50,432 nucleotides of DNA from NCBI GenBank assembly GCA_021785435.1, contig JAJYFE010000011.1, positions 1 through 50,432 on the forward strand. Reading direction: 5' to 3'. Shown here piece after piece: positions 26,409 through 33,189 of this stretch; positions within the stretch are counted from its first letter, which is position 1, and each line of letters starts with the position of its first letter. The position numbers were made by a program, and so were the translations under genes. The notes beneath the pieces were generated by a model. The model had not been told where the DNA came from and ran no database searches. It worked only from the letters and a program-made list of their open reading frames with translations. The stretch comes from Planctomycetota bacterium. GTDB taxonomy: Bacteria; Planctomycetota; Phycisphaerae; WQYP01.

Positions 26409-27593
26409 ATGAAACGCCGCCACAGCTACACCCAGTTTACGCGGACCGGGGGAATTTTCGCCGCAGCCATCGGCTTCATCCTGATCGCGGCGCTGAACAG
26501 TCAGATGAACGTTCTGTTCTGGGCCTTGGGTGTCGTCAGCGGTGCGCTGCTGCTGGCGGGCGTGCTGGGCCAGATGGCGCTTAAGCCGCTGCGGGTGTCG
26601 CGTTTGGCCGCCGGTCGGGCGATCGCCGGCCAGCCGCTGACCGTGCACTATCGGCTCAGCAACCGCAGCCGGTATTGGCCCTGCTGGGCGATTCGCATCA
26701 CCGAAGCGCGGTTGACGGAGGAATTGGCCGCTCCGCCGCGGGGCTACTGCCTTTACCTGGGGCCGCGCCACAGCGAGTTGGTGATCTCGCAACTGACGCC
26801 CCGGCGGCGCGGCGTCGTTCAACTGCACGCTGCCCGCCTGGGGTGCTCCTTTCCCTTTGGATTTATCAATCGGACGGTGGACACCCCGCAACCCCAGCGG
26901 ATCATTGTTTATCCCCGGCTGGGCATCTTAAACCGCGCCCTGCCGGGGCGCTCCCGTCAGGCCGCCACCGCCGCCGGAGATGGCCGCCTGAACCGCAGCG
27001 GTACCGATGAATTTTTCGGTTTGCGCGAGTACCGGCCTGGCGACGCCATTCGTTCCATCCACTGGCGGCGCAGCGCCCGTACGGGGGAACTGGTGGTCCG
27101 GGAAATGACCGGCAACACCCTGCCCGCCTTGATGGTCGTACTGGATTTGCGCCCCTGGCGCGATCTGGCCGACGGGCAGCTCAAGTGCGAGAAGGCCATC
27201 GAGTTAGCCGCCGCCTGGATCTGCCATGGGCTGCGGAATCATTTCGCCGTGGGCTTGCTGATCCCCGGCCTGGCTGAGCCGGCCGCCCTGCCCTGGCGCG
27301 GCGGCGCGGTACAGCGCCAGAAACTGCTGGAAATATTGGCGCTCTTGGACCTGAAGCGTATTCGTCGCGACAGCACCGCTGCCTCGCAGCACCCGCCGCA
27401 GTCCGGCCGCCGACGGGCCGATTATATTGTCATCGCCCTGACCGAAACCGCCGCCACCGTGGACATGATTCCACCCGGCTGCGCCTTTACCCTGTTGACG
27501 ATGGATGATCCGCAAAGCGATAATTGGCTGTGCTTCCCGGCCGCGGCGGTGCGGGCGGCGGAAAATCTTTCAAATAAGGAACCCGTGGTATGA
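26409..27593 (+). CDS. DUF58-domain membrane protein
   Basis: A 394-residue protein with two N-terminal membrane spans ([20 protein letters not shown] and [20 protein letters not shown]) and a cytoplasmic part with the diagnostic DUF58 motif [20 protein letters not shown] followed by LVVREM. A vWA-like fold follows ([10 protein letters not shown]). DUF58 proteins are regular partners of MoxR ATPases. Its TGA overlaps the ATG of the isomerase gene by 4 nt (ATGA), so translation of the isomerase is coupled to it. ATG 26409 lies just after the repeat-filled gap and has no strong ribosome site. Confidence 0.9.
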   Translation: MKRRHSYTQFTRTGGIFAAAIGFILIAALNSQMNVLFWALGVVSGALLLAGVLGQMALKPLRVSRLAAGRAIAGQPLTVHYRLSNRSRYWPCWAIRITEARLTEELAAPPRGYCLYLGPRHSELVISQLTPRRRGVVQLHAARLGCSFPFGFINRTVDTPQPQRIIVYPRLGILNRALPGRSRQAATAAGDGRLNRSGTDEFFGLREYRPGDAIRSIHWRRSARTGELVVREMTGNTLPALMVVLDLRPWRDLADGQLKCEKAIELAAAWICHGLRNHFAVGLLIPGLAEPAALPWRGGAVQRQKLLEILALLDLKRIRRDSTAASQHPPQSGRRRADYIVIALTETAATVDMIPPGCAFTLLTMDDPQSDNWLCFPAAAVRAAENLSNKEPVV

Positions 27594-28771
27594 AACCCGA
27601 ACTGATGGTGGAGCGATTGGATGAGTTGGCCATTGAACTGCCCTCTTGGGGTTTTGCGGATACCGGCACGCGTTTTGGCAAGTTTCAGCAGGATGCCGCC
27701 GCGGTCACGATTGAGGAAAAAATCGCCGATGCCGCCCAGGTGCACGCGCTCACCGGCTGCTGCCCTACGCTGGCCGTGCATGTGCTCTGGGATTTTCGCG
27801 ACGATCTGCCCGCGGCCCGCGTGGCGGCGCTGGCCAAACAGCATGGCCTGGCCATCGGAGCGATCAACCCCAATGTGTTTCAGGACCAGCAATACAAATG
27901 GGGCAGCCTCACGAATCGCTCGGCGCCGATCCGCAAAAAGGCGCTGGATCACATCCTGGACTCGATTCGCATCGGCCGCGCCACCGGCAGTCGCTTCCTG
28001 TCGTTGTGGTTTGCCGACGGCACGAACTATGTTGGCCAGGCGGACCTTATTGAACGCAAGAAATGGATGGTCGCCGCCTTGCGCCAGACCCATGCCGCAC
28101 TGCCCACGAATATGACCATGCTGTTGGAATATAAACCGTTTGAGCCGGCCTTCTACGCCACCGATATCGCCGATTGGGGCATGGCCCTGCTGCTGGCCCG
28201 CGCCGCCGGCCCCCGGGTCAAGGTGCTGGTCGATACGGGGCATCATTACCAGGGGGTGAATATTGAACAAATCGTCGCCTGGCTGCTGGATGAAAATATG
28301 CTCGGCGGATTCCATTTCAACGATCGCCGCTACGCCGATGATGATTTAACCCTCGGCTCCGTCGACCCTTACCAGATTTTCCGCATCTTCCATGAAATCG
28401 AAAACCACCGTTTTCGTACAGGCCGCACGCCGAAAATCGCTTATATGGTCGATCAGAGCCATAATCTCAAGCCCAAGATTGAGGCGATGATCCAGACCGT
28501 GGATATGGCCCAGCAGCTTTATTTGAAGGCCGCCCTGGTGGATCGTCCGGCCCTGGCCGCGGCCCAGAAAAATGAAGACCTGGTGCGCAGCGAAAATCTG
28601 GTGCGCGACGCCTTTCTAACCGATGTGCGGCCGGCCTTAAGCCAGTGGCGACGACGACATCATCTGCCCCTGGATCCCCTCGAAGCGCATCGCCAGAGTG
28701 GCTATGCGGCCCGGGTGGCGGCGGAGCGACGCCAGCGCCATGGTCCCAAGGGCGGCGGGGTGTATGCGTAA
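27590..28771 (+). CDS. L-rhamnose isomerase-type sugar isomerase (RhaI-like TIM barrel)
   Basis: A 393-residue xylose-isomerase-like TIM barrel. Landmarks correspond to Pseudomonas stutzeri L-rhamnose isomerase as I remember it: ELPSWGFADTGTRFGKF, QYKWGSLTN, the Glu metal ligand in LLEYKPFEPAFYATDIADWG, VDTGHHYQGVNIEQIVAWLL and GGFHFNDRRYADDDL. These enzymes interconvert L-rhamnose/L-rhamnulose and often accept other rare sugars. An active-site metal set of E, D, H and D appears present. The gene is coupled by ATGA to DUF58, an unexpected partner, and no rhamnulose kinase or aldolase is in view, so the physiological substrate is uncertain. Confidence 0.85.
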   Translation: MKPELMVERLDELAIELPSWGFADTGTRFGKFQQDAAAVTIEEKIADAAQVHALTGCCPTLAVHVLWDFRDDLPAARVAALAKQHGLAIGAINPNVFQDQQYKWGSLTNRSAPIRKKALDHILDSIRIGRATGSRFLSLWFADGTNYVGQADLIERKKWMVAALRQTHAALPTNMTMLLEYKPFEPAFYATDIADWGMALLLARAAGPRVKVLVDTGHHYQGVNIEQIVAWLLDENMLGGFHFNDRRYADDDLTLGSVDPYQIFRIFHEIENHRFRTGRTPKIAYMVDQSHNLKPKIEAMIQTVDMAQQLYLKAALVDRPALAAAQKNEDLVRSENLVRDAFLTDVRPALSQWRRRHHLPLDPLEAHRQSGYAARVAAERRQRHGPKGGGVYA

Positions 28772-28787
28772 AAGCCGCGCGCGGCTT
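28772..28787 (+). terminator. Palindrome at the end of the isomerase gene
   Basis: A perfect 16-bp palindrome (AAGCCGCGCGCGGCTT) begins one base after the isomerase stop, between convergent genes. It lacks a T tract and is marked as a possible bidirectional terminator only. Confidence 0.4.
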
Positions 28788-28828
28788 CGCAATTGGCCAG
28801 AGCGATGACAGGGAACGGTTGGTGCATC

Positions 28829-29509
28829 CTACGTCGAGCGGATGAAGTTCCAGAGCGAATCGAATGCAGCATTGTTGAAGGGCCAGTAGCCGGCGGCGGC
28901 CGCCTCACCAACGCGCTTATCCGGTTGCGGGCGGGAGGCAAGCCACGCCTGCGCCCGGGCCTTGTCGAATGGCCGTGGAATCACGCCTCGCGCGCCCAGG
29001 CAGTTGAAATAGCAGCGCAGACAGCCTGCTTCAACGCTCCCGGCAACCGAATCCATGCAAAGTGTCTCCAGCATTCCGTTCCTTTGGCCGTCGGGCATGA
29101 TGAAGATGCCCGCCCGCGGCCAGCCCGATGAGAAGGCGGCGTGCGCGTCTGGCGGCATAAAGTCGTGGCGCCGGAGCGCGCCGCAGACGGATTGGAACGC
29201 CGCGTCCGCCGCGGTGTCCGCGTCTCGGATCACCGCCAGGGACGTCACTTCCACAAACTTCGGATCTCTTTTCAGCGCCGCGAGATTGCGGCTCAACTGC
29301 TCCTTTCCCGCGAGCGGGAGTACCTGGATAGAACCGATTCCCAGGTGCTTCTCCAGGGCGGAGGTGAAAAACAGGTCCTCGTCCTTGCCCTCCACGAGGA
29401 GCAGCTTGGTCTTCTCAATTTTGAATTTCGGGGTCTTCGTGTAGCCAGCTCGCCTTGTCGAGTCGCCCTCTTCGGCGACCGGAGCGGGGGCGGTCTCATC
29501 GGTGCTCAT
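28829..29509 (-). CDS. DUF3226 Toprim-like protein, partner of the AAA ATPase
   Basis: A 226-residue protein with a Toprim-like core: LLLVEGKDEDLFF (VEGKDE at 39-44, catalytic Glu equivalent) and the acidic pair RDAD at 95-98. The DUF3226 hallmark IMPDGQRNGMLE is at 137-148. Toprim cores cut or rearrange nucleic acid with metal; OLD/PARIS-type defence systems pair such a protein with an ATPase. The ATG overlaps the ATPase stop by 4 nt, which indicates a coupled pair. About residues 10-22 (PVAEEGDSTRRAG) are encoded by a 36-bp repeat, also present inverted upstream of the ATPase, so the N-terminus is probably disordered and repeat-derived. Nuclease activity is inferred from the fold only. Confidence 0.8.
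   Translation of the reverse strand: MSTDETAPAPVAEEGDSTRRAGYTKTPKFKIEKTKLLLVEGKDEDLFFTSALEKHLGIGSIQVLPLAGKEQLSRNLAALKRDPKFVEVTSLAVIRDADTAADAAFQSVCGALRRHDFMPPDAHAAFSSGWPRAGIFIMPDGQRNGMLETLCMDSVAGSVEAGCLRCYFNCLGARGVIPRPFDKARAQAWLASRPQPDKRVGEAAAAGYWPFNNAAFDSLWNFIRST
29447..29482 (-). repeat. Inverted repeat arm within the DUF3226 gene
   Basis: This 36-bp segment (AGCTCGCCTTGTCGAG... to GGCGACCGG) equals the reverse complement of 30661-30697 except for one substitution and one indel. The complete ATPase gene lies between the arms. A looser copy is at about 48409-48450. Confidence 0.85.
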
Positions 29510-30576
29510 GCGCGCACCTCGAAATTCGACTCGAGCACCGCCTGCAGCGCCTCATCGTTGTAGCAAGCCGCCCGGTGCTCGCCGTGGACCAGGTCCAGCC
29601 GGAAAAGGCCCAGTGGTTCTGACCGTGCTCGTTGGCACCGCGCCGCGGACCGCATCATTTCGTCGCTGTGTGTGGTCGCGATTACCTGGACGTCGAAGGC
29701 CTCAGCTTGGTTCGCCACAAACTTCCAAAGTTCGTCTATGACCGAATGGTGCAAGCCATTCTCAATCTCGTCGACCAGAAGCAGGCCGCCGCGAACGATC
29801 GCGAATTTTAGCGCGATCATGAACAGCCGCACTACTCCCGCTCCCGCAACCGCCAGCGGCAGCAACCTCCCTAAACCCAAATCGAGGTGGAGGGTCGGAA
29901 ACATCCCCTTAAGGAGCAACTCAACACGCTTGATACGCGGATCGATCGACTGAAGAGCTCGGACCACGTCCGCCTCGCGTTGGTTTTCCAGCAAAGCGCT
30001 AAACTCACCCGCCGCCTCAAGGGTCACCGGCCAGCTGGCCGGAACCAGGACCGTCGGAATGATAGCAGGCCTTTCGACCAACGACGGCACTCTATTAATA
30101 CCTCCGGAGTTCGGGTCCCGGGTCACCATAGTCTCCAGTTTCCTTCCGTCCGCCAAGTGATGGACAAATCGGAGCCTTCCGATTTCGGAATCTTCCCGCA
30201 GGGTTGTGATCGGCGCGGGAACCTGGACGCCCGCCTCGCCGGCAACCGGGGTCGCATCGTACGCCAGCCCCTCAATCGTGACGGCGCACTCTTGGCCGCC
30301 GCGTATCCCTGAGATGCGCACGGGATGATCGGGCGCCATTTGCCAAAACAATGCCCGCCAGATTTCATCGGTTCTTTGAGGGAGTTGTCCGCGAGCCTGG
30401 CCGAGCGCGAGAGCGACATTGGGGCTGTTGCCCCCCCCCCCAAGCAGTATCGCGGCTTCGAGCAGAGATGTCTTACCGGCATTATTGCGTCCCACGACAA
30501 GGTTGATTCGCTGCAAATTATCGATCCGCAACGACCGGATACCCCGGAAATTCTCGATCGACAGGCTGGAATACAT
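29506..30576 (-). CDS. AAA ATPase (OLD/RecF-like, AAA_15/AAA_21 type)
   Basis: A 356-residue ABC-type ATPase. It starts MYSSLSIENFRGIRSLRIDN, the classic first strand of OLD/RecF proteins. Walker A is GRNNAGKT (29-36), the signature-like region is LAVAGAGVVRLFMIAL (from 241), Walker B LLLVDEIENGLHH (265-277) and the H-loop ATTHSDEMM. Unlike full OLD proteins it stops after the ATPase; the Toprim function is on the overlapping next gene, as in split PARIS-like systems. ATG 30576 has a modest AAGG site; upstream in-frame codons are unlike the family. An 11-base C run (11 G in the message) lies just after Walker A. The likely role is phage or plasmid defence, or DNA maintenance. Confidence 0.85.
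   Translation of the reverse strand: MYSSLSIENFRGIRSLRIDNLQRINLVVGRNNAGKTSLLEAAILLGGGGNSPNVALALGQARGQLPQRTDEIWRALFWQMAPDHPVRISGIRGGQECAVTIEGLAYDATPVAGEAGVQVPAPITTLREDSEIGRLRFVHHLADGRKLETMVTRDPNSGGINRVPSLVERPAIIPTVLVPASWPVTLEAAGEFSALLENQREADVVRALQSIDPRIKRVELLLKGMFPTLHLDLGLGRLLPLAVAGAGVVRLFMIALKFAIVRGGLLLVDEIENGLHHSVIDELWKFVANQAEAFDVQVIATTHSDEMMRSAARCQRARSEPLGLFRLDLVHGEHRAACYNDEALQAVLESNFEVRA
30431..30441. repeat. Eleven-base homopolymer in the ATPase gene
   Basis: A run of eleven C on the plus strand encodes GGGG at about residue 46-49 of the ATPase. The frame is open at this length. A change of one base would truncate the protein shortly after Walker A. Confidence 0.9.
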
Positions 30577-30660
30577 CTGCCATCCCTTCTGGTCCGCTCG
30601 GGGCGGGCCCCGGCAGCACGGGCTATTGTACCCTCCCGGACTGTTCCTGTAACCGTTTGG

Positions 30661-30697
30661 CCGGGTCGCCGAAGAGGGCGACTCAACAAGGCGAGCT
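30661..30697 (+). repeat. Inverted repeat arm upstream of the ATPase gene
   Basis: This is the partner of 29447-29482. It lies 85 bp upstream of the ATPase start and ~70 bp upstream of the divergent gene, so it sits in the shared promoter region. Confidence 0.85.
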
Positions 30698-30764
30698 CGG
30701 CGGCTACCCTGACGCCGCGCCCGTCGAATGTTCAACCCTCGTTCCTTCCGTTACAATTCTTTCC

Positions 30765-32879
30765 ATGACTACGGCAGGTTTTTCTTCCGCCCAGCGAAAA
30801 CGATTCGCCCCTTGGATGGGGACGGTTTACGGTCTAATTTTTCTCCTTGCGCTGCTGCTGGCGCCGGCGCTGGTGCTGGCCCGGGCCGGGGGCGGAGAAG
30901 GTTTTGGCGGTGGCGGCTTTGGGGGCGGAGGAGGAGGAGGGGGGGGCGGCGGCGTTCTGGTCTTCGAGCTGCTCTATTTCCTCGTGATTCTGCATCCGGC
31001 GGTGGGCATTCCAGTGGTGCTGGTGGCTGGCGTGTTTTATCTGCTCACGCACCGTTCCGTCGCCGGCTATGTGCGTGACCAACGCACGCAGCGCGGCCTC
31101 GACGCCATGGATGATAACCGCGAAGCCGCCGCACTGGCTGCTCTGAAGCAGCGGGATCCGGCGTTTAATCTCGACCGTTTCTATGCGCGCGTTCAAACCG
31201 CTTTTCTGAAGATTCAAAACGCCTGGTGCGCCCAAAATCTGGAAACCGTGCGGCCGTTCATTTCCGACGGCATCTATGAGCGTTTCAACCTGCAGTTCCT
31301 TGAACAAAAAGATGAAGGCGTGCGTGACCGTATGGCCGATATCCGCGTGGCGAGTGTGCGGTTGGCGCAGCTGACTTCGGATAATGTTTTCGACACCGCC
31401 GTGGTGTGCGTGCAAGCCAGCGCGGTGGATCAACAGGTTTCGCTTAGCGATGGCCGCGTGGTTTCCGGTTCCAGCCAGCCTGCCGGTTTTACGGAATACT
31501 GGTCTTTTCTGCGGCGGCGCGGCGCGGCCAGCATCGATAAAGACGGCTTGATCGAAGGCCATTGTCCCAATTGCGGCGCCCCCGTCGCCCTTAACGCCGC
31601 GGCCCAGTGCCAGAGTTGCCATGCCCTGCTGCGCGACGGTCAATACGACTGGGTCCTGGTGGAGATTACGCAGGAATCAGAGTGGCGTCCGGAATCCGGC
31701 CAAACGCTGCCCGGGGTCTCCGAATTACAGCGGCGTGATCCGGATTTCACCGTGGCAGACCTGGAGGATCGCGCCTCGGTGATGTTCTGGCGCACCGTGC
31801 GGGCGGATCGCTTAGGGAAGGTGGATCCGCTGCGCAAAGTCGCCACGCCGGGATTTGTCCAAATCTACCAAAAACTCCTTGCCGGCACCGCACCGGGCCC
31901 CCGCGCCTTCTGGGGCGACTGCGCGGTAGGCGGGCTGGAAACGCTGGGGGTCATCTGCGCCGCGTCCGCCGGTGAAGCCGGCGGAAGCCCTGTGGCCGCC
32001 GGAGCACAAAGCACCCCTGGCGCCGGCGCGGCGGAGGCGCCAGCTCCGCGCTCCGGCGGAACAGCACCGAATACTCCCGGCCAGGATCGCGCGCTGCTGA
32101 GCATCCGCTGGTCCGCGCGGCGCTACCAGGTGGACACCCACGGCCGGTTGGAGCGCACGGCCGAAGCGAATGTGGAGCATCATTTGCTGGTGCTCATGCG
32201 CCAGGCCAACGTCAAGACCGATGTCGCCGCGGGAGTATCTTCGGCACATTGTCCCGCCTGCGGCGCCCCGGTCGTGGATGATGTTTCTGATGCCTGCAGC
32301 TATTGCGGAGCGGTGTTTAACGACGGCTCCCGGGGCTGGGTACTCGCCGAGATGTTGCCCGCCTCTTCGGGGCAGGCCCAGCAACTGCTCGCGGAACTCG
32401 CCGGCGGCGATGCCGGCGTTGGCGCGTTGACCGGGTCCCAAATCGCCGCGGCGCCGGGTGCGTTCGCCGCCGCGCCGCCTGAACCGAGCGGTTTGCTCGC
32501 CTGGATGGTTCAGGCCGTGGTCGCCAATCGTGGCCTTGATACGGCCCAGGAGCAAATGCTGCGCACTGTCGCCCAGCGGCAGAAGATCTCCGACGAACAG
32601 CTGCACCGCCTGTTGGATGCCGCCCGCCGCGGTCAGTTGCATACGCCGCAACCGCGCTCGCCGGCGGAAGTTCAACAATGGTTAGGCGCAATGATCGCCG
32701 CCGCGCTGGCCAACGGCGATCTGACCGCCGCTGAGCAGCGGCTGATGATGGGCGTGGGTTTTCAGTACGGCTTAAGTGTCTACGATGTAAAAATGCTCGT
32801 GAAACGCCAAAAAGATCAATTGTATACCAATGCGGTCAGCGCCCTGCGGCAGCGCCGCACTCTGGCCGCCGCGGCCTGA
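30765..32879 (+). CDS. Membrane protein with two zinc ribbons, Tim44-like and TerB-like regions
   Basis: A 704-residue protein. A signal or first span (19-39) is followed by a Gly-rich stretch (42-63) and a second span (~65-95). The rest has two similar modules. Each begins with a Tim44-like stretch (QRDPAFNLDRFYARVQTAFL and QRRDPDFTVADLEDRASVMF), includes SVRLAQL- or SIRWSARRYQV-type strands, and ends with a zinc ribbon (CPNCGAPV...CQSCHALL and CPACGAPV...CSYCGAVF). The C-terminus (about 610-695; EQRLMMGVGFQYGLSVYDVK) resembles TerB/DjlA-type helical domains. The role is unknown; membrane-associated protein handling is a guess. ATG 30765 has no Shine-Dalgarno, but TACAAT (30752-30757) lies 7 nt upstream, compatible with a leaderless message. 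Confidence 0.75.
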   Translation: MTTAGFSSAQRKRFAPWMGTVYGLIFLLALLLAPALVLARAGGGEGFGGGGFGGGGGGGGGGGVLVFELLYFLVILHPAVGIPVVLVAGVFYLLTHRSVAGYVRDQRTQRGLDAMDDNREAAALAALKQRDPAFNLDRFYARVQTAFLKIQNAWCAQNLETVRPFISDGIYERFNLQFLEQKDEGVRDRMADIRVASVRLAQLTSDNVFDTAVVCVQASAVDQQVSLSDGRVVSGSSQPAGFTEYWSFLRRRGAASIDKDGLIEGHCPNCGAPVALNAAAQCQSCHALLRDGQYDWVLVEITQESEWRPESGQTLPGVSELQRRDPDFTVADLEDRASVMFWRTVRADRLGKVDPLRKVATPGFVQIYQKLLAGTAPGPRAFWGDCAVGGLETLGVICAASAGEAGGSPVAAGAQSTPGAGAAEAPAPRSGGTAPNTPGQDRALLSIRWSARRYQVDTHGRLERTAEANVEHHLLVLMRQANVKTDVAAGVSSAHCPACGAPVVDDVSDACSYCGAVFNDGSRGWVLAEMLPASSGQAQQLLAELAGGDAGVGALTGSQIAAAPGAFAAAPPEPSGLLAWMVQAVVANRGLDTAQEQMLRTVAQRQKISDEQLHRLLDAARRGQLHTPQPRSPAEVQQWLGAMIAAALANGDLTAAEQRLMMGVGFQYGLSVYDVKMLVKRQKDQLYTNAVSALRQRRTLAAAA

Positions 32880-33189
32880 CGCCTTCTGACCGTTCTACCA
32901 CCACCGTTGCCGTTTCATACCGCGGGCCATCGATCCGCGGTGGGAGGTTCAAAGAGCCGCTGCGGAAATCCTGCCACCGGTGGAATTGCCGCGGGCGAAC
33001 TGGCCCACCCCTTTTCAGAACAGCTGAATAGGAGGCTTCGCCGCATCCGGAGGGAACGAAAATGGCAAGCACGGATTCCATTGATTTCATCGGTGTCATC
33101 GGTGTGATCCCCGCCGCGGCGAGTAAACGGTGGTTCTCTTCTTGTTCTCGAGACGGTTTCGACTGGCCTTGAACAGCGGCCACCCGGGG
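32880..33189. other. Intergenic gap between convergent genes
   Basis: About 310 bp with no visible gene and no strong hairpin. A short GGTGTCATCGGTGTGATC stretch at about 33090-33110 is internally repetitive. Confidence 0.4.
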
